From the NCBI RefSeq assembly GCF_029227915.1, contig NC_079883.1, positions 558,001 through 622,000 of the forward strand: a stretch of DNA of 64,000 nt, in the 5' to 3' direction. Positions 13,031 to 25,884 of the stretch are shown in pieces; positions within the stretch are counted from its first letter, which is position 1, and every line of letters begins with the position of its first letter. The position numbers were made by a program, and so were the translations under genes. The notes beneath the pieces are model-generated. The model worked only from the letters and a program-made list of their open reading frames with translations. It did not search any database and was not told where the DNA came from. Source of the stretch: Hydractinia symbiolongicarpus (lineage: Eukaryota; Cnidaria; Hydrozoa; Anthoathecata; Hydractiniidae).

Positions 13031-13840
13031 TCAAAAGTATACAAAGAAGATACCCAGGGAGTAAACTCATTTCCAGAACGATTTTTTAAATTATTTTTTC
13101 ACCACTAAAACGCATGAGACTTGTAGTTTTCAAAAATGTTTTCATTTTTGATAAGACGCAGAATAAAAGATGTTAATCGCTGGCAAACGAAAACCCGCGA
13201 TTTCCCGTAAATCCCGTGCTTGGCCCGTATAGTCGAGTATATACAAAGAAAGTACCCTGTGAGTACACTCATTTCCAGAACGATTTTTTAAATTATCTTT
13301 TCACCACTAAAACGCATGAGACTTGTAGTCTTCAAAAATGTTTTCATTTTTGATTAGACGCGGAATAAAAGAAGTTTAATCGCCGGCAAACGAAAACCTG
13401 CGATTTCCCGTAAATCCCGGACTCGGCCCGTATAGTCAAAAGTATACAAAGAAGATACCCAGGGAGTAAACTCATTTCCAGAACGATTTTTTAAATTATC
13501 TTTTCACCACTAAAACGCATGAGACTTGTAGTTTTCAAAAATGTTTTCATTTTTGATAAGACGCTGAATAAAAGATGTTTAATCGCCGGCAAACGAAAAC
13601 CCGCGATTTCCCGTAAATCCTGGACTCAGCCCGTATAGTCAAAAGTATACAAAGAAAGTACCCAGGGAGTAAACTCATTTCCCGAACGATTTTTTAAATT
13701 ATTTTTTCACCACTAAAACGCATGAGACTTGTAGTTTTCAAAAATGTTTTCATTTTTGATAAGACGCAGAATAAAAGATGTTAATCGCTGGCAAACGAAA
13801 ACCCGCGATTTCCCGTAAATCCTGGACTCGGCCCGTATAG
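13031..13840. repeat. Remnants of the 8-mer with internal deletions and chimeric monomers
   Basis: Three chimeric steps are visible. The monomer at about 13031-13231 begins like 8-mer monomer 6 (AAGATACCC) but ends like monomer 7 (GCAGAATAAAAG, TTAATCGCTGG) and is followed by a CCCGTGCTTGG tail like monomer 8. The monomer at 13232 begins like monomer 1 (TCGAGTATATAC, GATTAGACGCGG) but ends with the CCTGCG tail of monomer 5. Monomers 6 and 7 follow, and 7 exits into CCTGGACTCGG. The region is best explained as 8-mer copies that lost whole monomers by unequal recombination inside monomers. Confidence 0.8.
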
Positions 13841-16800
13841 TCAAAAATATACAAAGAAAGTATCCAGGGAGTAAACGCATTTCCCGAACGATTTTTTAAA
13901 TTATTTTTTCACCACTAAAACGCATGAGACTTGTAGTTTTCAAAAATGTTTAAATTTTTGATAAGACGCAGAATAAAAGATGTTAATCGCCGGCAAACGA
14001 AAACCCGCCATTTCCTGTAAATCCCGGGCTTGGCCCGTATAGTCGAATGTATGCAAAGAAAGTACCCTGTGAGTAAACTCACTTCCCGAACGATTTTTTA
14101 AATTATTTTTTCACCACTAAAACGCATGAGACTTGTAGTTTTCAAAAATGTTTTCATTTTTGATGAGACGCTGAATGAAAGAAGTTTAATCGCCGGCAAA
14201 CGAAAACCCGCGAATTCCCGTAAATCCCGAACTCGGCCCGTATAGTCAAAAGTATACAAAGAAAATACCCAGGGAGTAAACTCATTTCCAGAACGATTTT
14301 TTAAATTATCTTTTCACCACTAAAACGCATGAGACTTGTAGTTTTCAAAAATGTTTTCATTTTTGATAAGACGCTGAATAAAAGATGTTTAATCGCCGGC
14401 AAACAAAAACCCGCGATTTCCCGTAAATCCTGGACTCGGCCCGTATAGTCAAAAGTATACAAAGAAAGTACCCAGGGAGTAAACTCATTTCCCGAACGAT
14501 TTTTTAAATTAATTTTTCACCACTAAAACGCATGAGACTTGTAGTTTTCAAAAATGTTTTCATTTTTGATAAGACGCAGAATAAAAGATGTTAATCGCCG
14601 GCAAACGAAAACCCGCGATTTCCCGTAAATCCCGGGCTTGGCCCGTATAGTCGAATGTATGCAAAGAAAGTACCCTGTGAGTAAACTCATTTCCCGAACG
14701 ATTTTTTAAATTATTTTTTCACCACTAAAACGCATGAGACTTGTAGTTTTCAAAAATGTTTTCATTTTTGATGAGACGCTGAATGAAAGAAGTTTAATCG
14801 CCGGCAAACGAAAACCCGCGATTTCCCGTAAATCCCGTGCTTGGCCCATATAGTCGAGTATATACAAAGAAAGTACCCTGTGAGTACACTCATTTCCAGA
14901 ACGATTTTTTAAATTAACTTTTCACCACTAAAACGCATGAGACTTGTAGTCTTCAAAAATGTTTTCATTTTTGATGAGACGCGGAATAAAAGAAGTTTAA
15001 TCGCCGGCAAACGAAAACCCGCGATTTCCCGTAAATCCCGGACTCGGCCCGTATAGTCAAAAGTATACAAAGAAGATACCCAGGGAGTAAACTCATTTCC
15101 AGAACGATTTTTTAAATTATCTTTTCACCACTAAAACGCATGAGACTTGTAGATTTCAAAAACGTTTTCATTTTTGATAAGACGCTGAATAAAAGATGTT
15201 TAATCGCCGGCAAACGAAAACCCGCGATTTCCCGTAAATCTTGGACTCAGCCCGTATAGTCAAAAGTATACAAAGAAAGTACCCAGGGTGTAAACTCATT
15301 TCCCGAACGATTTTTTAAATTATTTTTTCACCACTAAAACGCATGAGACTTGTAGTTTTCAAAAATGTTTTCATTTTTGATAAGACGCAGAATAAAAGAT
15401 GTTAATCGCCGGCAAACGAAAACCCGCGATTTCCCGTAAATCCCGGGCTTGGCCCGTATAGTCGAATGTATGCAACGAAAGTACCCTGTGAGTAAACTCA
15501 TTTCCCGAACGATTTTTTAAATTATTTTTTCACCACTAAAACGCATGAGACTTGTAGTTTTCAAAAATGTTTTCATTTTTGATGAGACGCTGAATGAAAG
15601 AAGTTTAATCGCCGGCAAACGAAAACCCGCGATTTCCCGTAAATCCCGTGCTTGGCCCGTATAGTCGAGTATATACAAAGAAAGTACCCTGTGAGTACAC
15701 TCATTTCCAGAACGATTTTTTAAATTATCTTTTCACCACTAAAACGCATGAGACTTGTAGTCTTCAAAAATGTTTTCATTTTTGATTAGACGCGGAATAA
15801 AAGAAGTTTAATCGCCGGCAAACGAAAACCCGCGATTTCCCGTAAATCCCGGACTCGGCCCGTATAGTCAAAAGTATACAAAAAAAGTACCCTGCGAGTA
15901 AACTCATTTTCAGAACGATTTTTTAAATTATCTTTTCACCACTAAAACGCACGAGACTTGTAGTTTTCAAAAATGTTTTCATTTTTGATGAGACGCTGAA
16001 TAAAAGAAGTTTAATCGCCGGCAAACGAAAACCCGCGATTTCCCGTAAATCCCGGACTCGGCCCGTATAGTCAAAAGTATACAAAGAAAGTACCCAGGGA
16101 GTAAACTCATTTCCCGAACGATTTTTTAAATTATTTTTTCACCACTAAAACGCATGAGACTTGTAGTTTTCAAAAATGTTTTCATTTTTGATAAGACGCA
16201 GAATAAAAGATGTTAATCGCCGGCAAACGAAAACCCGCGATTTCCCGTAAATCCCGGGCTTGGCCCGTATAGTCGAATGTATGCAACGAAAGTACCCTGT
16301 GAGTAAACTCATTTCCCGAACGATTTTTTAAATTATTTTTTCACCACTAAAACGCATGAGACTTGTAGTTTTCAAAAATGTTTTCATTTTTGATGAGACG
16401 CTGAATGAAAGAAGTTTAATCGCCGGCAAACGAAAACCCGCGATTTCCCGTAAATCCCGTGCTTGGCCCGTATAGTCGAGTATATACAAAAAAAAGTACC
16501 CTGTGAGTACACTCATTTCCAGAACGATTTTTTAAATTATCTTTTCACCACTAAAACGCATGAGACTTGTAGTCTTCAAAAATGTTTTCATTTTTGATTA
16601 GACGCGGAATAAAAGAAGTTTAATCGCCGGCAAACGAAAACCCGCGATTTCCCGTAAATCCCGGACTCGGCCCGTATAGTCAAAAGTATACAAAAAAAGT
16701 ACCCTGCGAGTAAACTCATTTTCAGAACGATTTTTTAAATTATCTTTTCACCACTAAAACGCACGAGACTTGTAGTTTTCAAAAATGTTTTCATTTTTGA

Positions 16801-18505
16801 TGAGACGCTGAATAAAAGAAGTTTAATCGCCGGCAAACGAAAACCCGCGATTTCCCGTAAATCCCGGACTCGGCCCGTATAGTCAAAAGTATACAAAGAA
16901 AGTACCCAGGGAGTAAACTCATTTCCCGAACGATTTTTTAAATTTTTTTTTCACCACTAAAACACATGAGACTTGTAGTTTTCAGGAATGTTTTCATTTT
17001 TGATGAGACGCTTAATGAAAGAAGTTTAATCGCCGGCAAACGAAAACCCGCGATTTCCCGTAAATCCCGGGCTTGGCCCGTATATTCGTATGTATACAAA
17101 GAAAGTACCCTGTGAGTAAACTCATTTCCCGAACGATTTTTTAAATTATTTTTTCACCACTAAAACGCATGAGACTTGTAGTTTTCAAAAAGGTTTTCAT
17201 TTTTGATGAGACGCTGAATAAAAGAATTTTAATCGCCGAAAAACGAAAACCCGCAATTTCCCGTAAATTCCGTGCTTGGCTCGTATAGTCGAGTATATAC
17301 AAAGAAAGTACCCTGTCAGTAAACTCCTTTCCAGAACGATTTTTTATATTATCTTTTCACCACTAAAACGCATGAGACTTGTAGTTTTCAAAAATGTTTT
17401 CATTTTTGATGAGACGCCGAATAAAAGAAGTTTAATCGCCGGCAAACAAAAACCCGCGATTTCCCGTAAACCCCGGACTCGGCCCGTATAGTCAAAAGTA
17501 TACAAAGAAAGTACCCTGCGAGTAAACCCATTTCCAGAACGATTTTTTAAATTATCTTTTCACCACTAAAACGCACGAGACTTGTAGTTTTCAAAAATGT
17601 TTTCATTTTTAATGGGACGCTGAATAAAAGAAGTTAAATCGCCGGCAAACGAAAACCCGCGAATTCCCGTAAATCCCGAACTCGGCCCGTATAGTCAAAA
17701 GTATACAAAGAAAATACCCAGGGAGTAAACTCATTTCCAGAACGATTTTTTAAATTATCTTTTCACCACTAAAACGCATGAGACTTGTAGTTTTCAAAAA
17801 TGTTTTCATTTTTGATGAGACGCTGAATAAAAGATGTTTAATCGCCGGCAAACGAAAACCCGCGATTTCCCGTAAATCCCGGACTCGGCCCGTATAGTCA
17901 AAAGTATACAAAGAAGATACCCAGGGAGTAAACTCATTTCCAGAACGATTTTTTAAATTATCTTTTCACCACTAAAACGCATGAGACTTGTAGTTTTCAA
18001 AAATGTTTTCATTTTTGATAAGACGCTGAATAAAAGATGTTTAATCGCCTGCAAACGAAAACCCGCGATTTCCCGTAAATCCTGGACTCAGCCCGTATAG
18101 TCAAAAGTATACAAAGAAAGTACCCAGGGAGGAAACTCATTTCCCGAACGATTTTTTAAATTATTTTTTCACCACTAAAACGCATGAGACTTGTAGTTTT
18201 CAGAAATGTTTTCATTTTTGATAAGACGCAGAATAAAAGATGTTAATCGCCGGCAAACGAAAACCCGCGATTTCCCGTAAATCCCGGGCTTGGCCCGTAT
18301 AGTCGAATGTATGCAAAGAAAGTACCCTGTGAGTAAACTCATTTCCCGAACGATTTTTTAAATTATTTTTTCACCACTAAAACGCATGAGACTTGTAGTT
18401 TTCAAAAATGTTTTCATTTTTGATGAGACGCTGAATGAAAGAAGTTTAATCGCCGGCAAACGAAAACCCGTGATTTCCCGTAAATCCCGTGCTTGGCCCG
18501 TATAG

Positions 18506-20128
18506 TCGAGTATATACAAAGAAAGTACCCTGTGAGTACACTCATTTCCAGAACGATTTTTTAAATTATCTTTTCACCACTAAAACGCATGAGACTTGTA
18601 GTCTTCAAAAATGTTTTCATTTTTGATTAGACGCGGAATAAAAGAAGTTTAATCGCCGGCAAACGAAAACCCGCGATTTCCCGTAAATCCCGGACTCGGC
18701 CCGTATAGTCAAAAGTATACAAAAAAAGTACCCTGCGAGTAAACTCATTTTCAGAACGATTTTTTAAATTATCTTTTCACCACTAAAACGCACGAGACTT
18801 GTAGTTTTCAAAAATGTTTTCATTTTTGATGAGACGCTGAATAAAAGAAGTTTAATCGCCGGCAAACGAAAACCCGCGATTTCCCGTAAATCCCGGACTC
18901 GGCCCGTATAGTCAAAAGTATACAAAGAAAGTACCCAGGGAGTAAACTCATTTCCCGAACGATTTTTTAAATTTTTTTTTCACCACTAAAACACATGAGA
19001 CTTGTAGTTTTCAGGAATGTTTTCATTTTTGATGAGACGCTTAATGAAAGAAGTTTAATCGCCGGCAAACGAAAACCCGCGATTTCCCGTAAATCCCGGG
19101 CTTGGCCCGTATATTCGTATGTATACAAAGAAAGTACCCTGTGAGTAAACTCATTTCCCGAACGATTTTTTAAATTATTTTTTCACCACTAAAACGCATG
19201 AGACTTGTAGTTTTCAAAAATGTTTTCATTTTTGATGAGACGCCGAATAAAAGAAGTTTAATCGCCGGCAAACAAAAACCCGCGATTTCCCGTAAACCCC
19301 GGACTCGGCCCGTATAGTCAAAAGTATACAAAGAAAATACCCAGGGAGTAAACTCATTTCCAGAACGATTTTTTAAATTATCTTTTCACCACTAAAACGC
19401 ATGAGACTTGTAGTTTTCAAAAATGTTTTCATTTTTGATAAGACGCTGAATAAAAGATGTTTAATCGCCGGCAAACGAAAACCTGCGATTTCCCGTAAAT
19501 CCCGGACTCGGCCCGTATAGTCAAAAGTATACAAAGAAGATACCCAGGGAGTAAACTCATTTCCAGAACGATTTTTTAAATTATCTTTTCACCACTAAAA
19601 CGCATGAGACTTGTAGTTTTCAAAAATGTTTTCATTTTTGATAAGACGCTGAATAAAAGATGTTTAATCGCCGGCAAACGAAATCCCGCGATTTCCCGTA
19701 AATCCTGGACTCAGCCCGTATAGTCAAAAGTATACAAAGAAAGTACCCAGGGAGTAAACTCATTTCCCGAACGATTTTTTAAATTATTTTTTCACCACTA
19801 AAACGCATGAGACTTGTAGTTTTCAAAAATGTTTTCATTTTTGATAAGACGCAGAATAAAAGATGTTAATCGCTGGCAAACGAAAACCCGCGATTTTCCG
19901 TAAATCCCGGGCTTGGCCCGTATAGTCGAATGTATGCAAAGAAAGTACCCTGTGAGTAAACTCATTTCCCGAACGATTTTTTAAATTATTTTTTCACCAC
20001 TAAAACGCATGAGACTTGTAGTTTTCAAAAATGTTTTCATTTTTGATGAGACGCTGAATGAAAGAAGTTTAATCGCCGGCAAACGAAAACCCGCGATTTC
20101 CCGTAAATCCCGTGCTTGGCCCGTATAG
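18506..20128. repeat. 8-monomer higher-order repeat, 1623 bp, super-unit 3 copy 1
   Basis: TCGAGTATATAC markers at 18506, 20129 and 21752 are again 1623 bp apart. This copy has the CCCGTGATTT variant just before it (18466) and GATTTTCCG in monomer 7 (near 19891), both seen in copy 1 of super-unit 2. A private change gives AAATCCCGCG near 19681. Confidence 0.9.
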
Positions 20129-21751
20129 TCGAGTATATACAAAGAAAGTACCCTGTGAGTACACTCATTTCCAGAACGATTTTTTAAATTATCTTTTCAC
20201 CACTAAAACGCATGAGACTTGTAGTCTTCAAAAATGTTTTCATTTTTGATTAGACGCGGAATAAAAGAAGTTTAATCGCCGGCAAACGAAAACCCGCGAT
20301 TTCCCGTAAATCCCGGACTCGGCCCGTATAGTCAAAAGTATACAAAAAAAGTACCCTGCGAGTAAACTCATTTTCAGAACGATTTTTTAAATTATCTTTT
20401 CACCACTAAAACGCACGAGACTTGTAGTTTTCAAAAATGTTTTCATTTTTGATGAGACGCTGAATAAAAGAAGTTTAATCGCCGGCAAACGAAAACCCGC
20501 GATTTCCCGTAAATCCCGGACTCGGCCCGTATAGTCAAAAGTATACAAAGAAAGTACCCAGGGAGTAAACTCATTTCCCGAACGATTTTTTAAATTTTTT
20601 TTTCACCACTAAAACACATGAGACTTGTAGTTTTCAGGAATGTTTTCATTTTTGATGAGACGCTTAATGAAAGAAGTTTAATCGCCGGCAAACGAAAACC
20701 CGCGATTTCCCGTAAATCCCGGGCTTGGCCCGTATATTCGTATGTATACAAAGAAAGTACCCTGTGAGTAAACTCATTTCCCGAACGATTTTTTAAATTA
20801 TTTTTTCACCACTAAAACGCATGAGACTTGTAGTTTTCAAAAATGTTTTCATTTTTGATGAGACGCCGAATAAAAGAAGTTTAATCGCCGGCAAACAAAA
20901 ACCCGCGATTTCCCGTAAACCCCGGACTCGGCCCGTATAGTCAAAAGTATACAAAGAAAATACCCAGGGAGTAAACTCATTTCCAGAACGATTTTTTAAA
21001 TTATCTTTTCACCACTAAAACGCATGAGACTTGTAGTTTTTAAAAATGTTTTCATTTTTGATAAGACGCTGAATAAAAGATGTTTAATCGCCGGCAAACG
21101 AAAACCTGCGATTTCCCGTAAATCCCGGACTCGGCCCGTATAGTCAAAAGTATACAAAGAAGATACCCAGGGAGTAAACTCATTTCCAGAACGATTTTTT
21201 AAATTATCTTTTCACCACTAAAACGCATGAGACTTGTAGTTTTCAAAAATGTTTTCATTTTTGATAAGACACTGAATAAAAGATGTTTAATCGCCGGCAA
21301 ACGAAAACCCGCGATTTCCCGTAAATCCTGGACTCAGCCCGTATAGTCAAAAGTATACAAAGAAAGTACCCAGGGAGTAAACTCATTTCCCGAACGATTT
21401 TTTAAATTATTTTTTCACCACTAAAACGCATGAGACTTGTAGTTTTCAAAAATGTTTTCATTTTTGATAAGACGCAGAATAAAAGATGTTAATCGCTGGC
21501 AAACGAAAACCCGCGATTTCCCGTAAATCCCGGGCTTGGCCCGTATAGTCGAATGTATGCAAAGAAAGTACCCTGTGAGTAAACTCATTTCCCGAACGAT
21601 TTTTTAAATTATTTTTTCACCACTAAAACGCATGAGACTTGTAGTTTTCAAAAATGTTTTCATTTTTGATGAGACGCTGAATGAAAGAAGTTTAATCGCC
21701 GGCAAACGAAAACCCGCGATTTCCCGTAAATCCCGTGCTTGGCCCGTATAG
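20129..21751. repeat. 8-monomer higher-order repeat, 1623 bp, super-unit 3 copy 2
   Basis: This is a complete unit. GACACTG at 21268 lies 1139 bp into the unit, exactly where 11408-13030 has it (12547), and monomer 7 has GATTTCCCG as in that copy. It therefore descends from the last unit of the previous run, although the flank-based register would pair it with the middle unit. A third unit starts at 21752 and is cut off at about 21967. Confidence 0.9.
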
Positions 21752-21966
21752 TCGAGTATATACAAAGAAAGTACCCTGTGAGTACACTCATTTCCAGAAC
21801 GATTTTTTAAATTATCTTTTCACCACTAAAACGCATGAGACTTGTAGTCTTCAAAAATGTTTTCATTTTTGATTAGACGCGGAATAAAAGAAGTTTAATC
21901 GCCGGCAAACGAAAACCCGCGATTTCCCGTAAATCCCGGACTCGGCCCGTATAGTCAAAAGTATAC

Positions 21967-24900
21967 AAAGAAAGTACCCAGGGAGTAAACTCATTTCCCG
22001 AACGATTTTTTAAATTTTTTTTTCACCACTAAAACACATGAGACTTGTAGTTTTCAGGAATGTTTTCATTTTTGATGAGACGCTTAATGAAAGAAGTTTA
22101 ATCGCCGGCAAACGAAAACCCGCGATTTCCCGTAAATCCCGGGCTTGGCCCGTATATTCGTATGTATACAAAGAAAGTACCCTGTGAGTAAACTCATTTC
22201 CCGAACGATTTTTTAAATTATTTTTTCACCACTAAAACGCATGAGACTTGTAGTTTTCAAAAAGGTTTTCATTTTTGATGAGACGCTGAATAAAAGAATT
22301 TTAATCGCCGGCAAACGAAAACCCGCAATTTCCCGTAAATTCCGTGCTTGGCTCGTATAGTCGAGTATATACAAAGAAAGTACCCTGTCAGTAAACTCCT
22401 TTCCAGAACGATTTTTTATATTATCTTTTCACCACTAAAACGCATGAGACTTGTAGTTTTCAAAAATGTTTTCATTTTTGATGAGACGCCGAATAAAAGA
22501 AGTTTAATCGCCGGCAAACAAAAACCCGCGATTTCCCGTAAATCCCGGGCTTGGCCCGTATATTCGTATGTATACAAAGAAAGTACCCTGTGAGTAAACT
22601 CATTTCCCGAACGATTTTTTAAATTATTTTTTCACCACTAAAACGCATGAGACTTGTAGTTTTCAAAAAGGTTTTCATTTTTGATGAGACGCTGAATAAA
22701 AGAATTTTAATCGCCGGCAAACGAAAACCCGCAATTTCCCGTAAATTCCGTGCTTGGCTCGTATAGTCGAGTATATACTAAGAAAGTACCCTGTCAGTAA
22801 ACTCCTTTCCAGAACGATTTTTTATATTATCTTTTCACCACTAAAACGCATGAGACTTGTAGTTTTCAAAAATGTTTTCATTTTTGATGAGACGCCGAAT
22901 AAAAGAAGTTTAATCGCCGGCAAACAAAAACCCGCGATTTCCCGTAAACCCCGGACTCGGCCCGTATAGTCAAAAGTATACAAAGAAAGTACCCTGCGAG
23001 TAAACCCATTTCCAGAACGATTTTTTAAATTATCTTTTCACCACTAAAACGCACGAGACTTGTAGTTTTCAAAAATGTTTTCATTTTTAATGGGACGCTG
23101 AATAAAAGAAGTTAAATTGCCGGCAAACGAAAACCCGCGAATTCCCGTAAATCCCGAACTCGGCCCGTATAGTCAAAAGTATACAAAGAAAATACCCAGG
23201 GAGTAAACTCATTTCCAGAACGATTTTTTAAATTATTTTTTCACCACTAAAACGCATGAGACTTGTAGTTTTCAAAAATGTTTTCATTTTTGATAAGACG
23301 CTGAATAAAAGATGTTTAATCGCCGGCAAACGAAAACCCGCGATTTCCCGTAAATCCTGGACTCGGCCCGTATAGTCAAAAGTATACAAAGAAAGTACCC
23401 AGGGAGTAAACGCATTTCCCGAACGATTTTTTAAATTATTTTTTCACCACTAAAACGCATGAGACTTGTAGTTTTCAAAAATGTTTAAATTTTTGATAAG
23501 ACGCTGAATAAAAGAAGTTTAATCGCCGGCAAACGAAAATCCGCGATTTCCCGTAAATCCCGGACTCGGCCCGTATAGTCAAAAGTATACAAAGAAAGTA
23601 CCCAGGGAGTAAACTCATTTCCCGAACGATTTTTTAAATTTTTTTTTCACCACTAAAACACATGAGACTTGTAGTTTTCAGGAATGTTTTTATTTTTGAT
23701 GAGACGCTTAATGAAAGAAGTTTAATCGCCGGCAAACGAAAACCCGCGATTTCCCGTAAATCCCGGGCTTGGCCCGTATATTCGTATGTATACAAAGAAA
23801 GTACCCTGTGAGTAAACTCATTTCCCGAACGATTTTTTAAATTATTTTTTCACCACTAAAACGCATGAGACTTGTAGTTTTCAAAAAGGTTTTCATTTTT
23901 GATGAGACGCTGAATAAAAGAATTTTAATCGCCGGCAAACGAAAACCCGCAATTTCCCGTAAATTCCGTGCTTGGCTCGTATAGTCGAGTATATACAAAG
24001 AAAGTACCCTGTCAGTAAACTCCTTTCCAGAACGATTTTTTATATTATCTTTTCACCACTAAAACGCATGAGACTTGTAGTTTTCAAAAATGTTTTCATT
24101 TTTGATGAGACGCCGAATAAAAGAAGTTTAATCGCCGGCAAACAAAAACCCGCGATTTCCCGTAAACACCGGACTCGGCCCGTATAGTCAAAAGTATACA
24201 AAGAAAGTACCCTGCGAGTAAACCCATTTCCAGAACGATTTTTTAAATTATCTTTTCACCACTAAAACGCACGAGACTTGTAGTTTTCAAAAATGTTTTC
24301 ATTTTTAATGGGACGCTGAATAAAAGAAGTTAAATCGCCGGCAAACGAAAACCCGCGAATTCCCGTAAATCCCGAACTCGGCCCGTATAGTCAAAAGTAT
24401 ACAAAGAAAATACCCAGGGAGTAAACTCATTTCCAGAACGATTTTTTAAATTATCTTTTCCCCACTAAAACGCATGAGACTTGTAGTTTTCAAAAATGTT
24501 TTCATTTTTGATAAGACGCTGAATAAAAGATGTTTAATCGCCGGCAAACGAAAACCCGCGATTTCCCGTAAATCCTGGACTCGGCCCGTATAGTCAAAAG
24601 TATACAAAGAAAGTACCCAGGGAGTAAACGCATTTCCCGAACGATTTTTTAAATTATTTTTTCACCACTAAAACGCATGAGACTTGTAGTTTTCAAAAAT
24701 GTTTAATTTTTTGATAAGACGCAGAATAAAAGATGTTAATCGCCGGCAAACGAAAACCCGCGATTTCCTGTAAATCCCGGGCTTGGCCCGTATAGTCGAA
24801 TGTATGCAAAGAAAGTACCCTGTGAGTAAACTCACTTCCCGAACGATTTTTTAAATTATTTTTTCACCACTAAAACGCATGAGACTTGTAGTTTTCAAAA

Positions 24901-25884
24901 ATGTTATCATTTTTGATGAGACGCTGAATGAAAGAAGTTTAATCGCCGGCAAACGAAAACCCGCGAATTCCCGTAAATCCCGAACTCGGCCCGTATAGTC
25001 AAAAGTATACAAAGAAAATACCCAGGGAGTAAACTCATTCCCAGAACGATTTTTTAAATTATCTTTTCACCACTAAAACGCATGAGACTTGTAGTTTTCA
25101 AAAATGTTTTCATTTTTGATAAGACGCTGAATAAAAGATGTTTAATCGCCGGCAAACAAAAACCCGCGATTTCCCGTAAATCCTGGACTCGGCCCGTATA
25201 GTCAAAAGTATACAAAGAAAGTACCCAGGGAGTAAACTCATTTCCCGAACGATTTTTTAAATTATTTTTTCACCACTAAAACGCATGAGACTTGTAGTTT
25301 TCAAAAATGTTTTCATTTTTGATAAGACGCAGAATAAAAGATGTTAATCGCCGGCAAACGAAAACCCGCGATTTCCCGTAAATCCCGGGTTTGGCCCGTA
25401 TAGTCGTATGTATGCAAACAAAGTGCTCTGTGAGTAAACTCATTTCCCGAACGATTTTTTAAATTATTTATTCACCACTAAAACGCATGAGACTTGTAGT
25501 TTTCAAAAATGTTTTCATTTTTGATGAGACGCTGAATGGAAGAAGTTTAATCGCCGGCAAACGAAAACCCGCGATTTCCCGTAAATCCCGTGCTTGGCCC
25601 GTATAGTCGAGTATATACAAAGAAAGTACCCTGTGAGTACACTCATTTCCAGAACGATTTTTTAAATTATCTTTTCACCACTAAAACGCATGAGACTTGT
25701 AGTCTTCAAAAATGTTTTCATTTTTGATGAGACGCGGAATAAAAGAAGTTTAATCGCCGGCAAACGAAAACCCGCGATTTCCCGTAAATCCCGGACTCGG
25801 CCCGTATAGTCAAAAGTATACAAAGAAGATACCCAGGGAGTAAACTCATTTCCAGAACGATTTTTTAAATTATCTTTTCACCAC
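21967..25884. repeat. Mixed satellite segment after super-unit 3
   Basis: About 19 monomers with no gene. A dimer is duplicated at about 22100-22911: the TATTCGTATG monomer plus the CTGTCAG monomer recur 406 bp apart (CCCGGGC at 22141 and 22547). The same marker series (CAGGAATG, TATTCGTATG, CTGTCAG, AATGGGACGC, CCTGGACTCGG) is passed twice, from about 22060 and from about 23680. Variants seen only in places include ATGTTTAAATTTT near 23484 and AAAGTGCTCTG near 25420. Confidence 0.8.

Larger units (their letters stand above)
6085..16427. repeat. Domain I super-unit 2 (about 51 monomers), expanded version
   Basis: This has the same left block (6085-8161) and right block (about 13817-16427) as super-unit 1. 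Between them lie three complete 8-mer units plus remnants, where super-unit 1 has a single pass. It is therefore 10343 bp against 6084, a gain of 4259 bp or 21 monomers less 4 bp. From about 3035 to 11623 the sequence matches 13378-21967 at an offset of 10343-10344, an apparent segmental duplication of about 8.6 kb. Within that stretch, private variants suggest the true pairing of the 8-mer copies is shifted by one unit. Confidence 0.85.
16428..21966. repeat. Domain I super-unit 3, truncated on the right
   Basis: This begins like the other two super-units; 16428 corresponds to 6085. It contains the left block, two full 8-mers (18506-20128, 20129-21751) and the start of a third. At about 21967 it leaves the super-unit: where the 8-mer should continue with the A7 / CTGCGAG monomer, it jumps to the CCCAGGGAG / CAGGAATG monomer. 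The run of A after TATATAC near 16488 is 8 long against 7 at the matching site near 6147, which changes the offset from 10343 to 10344. Confidence 0.83.
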
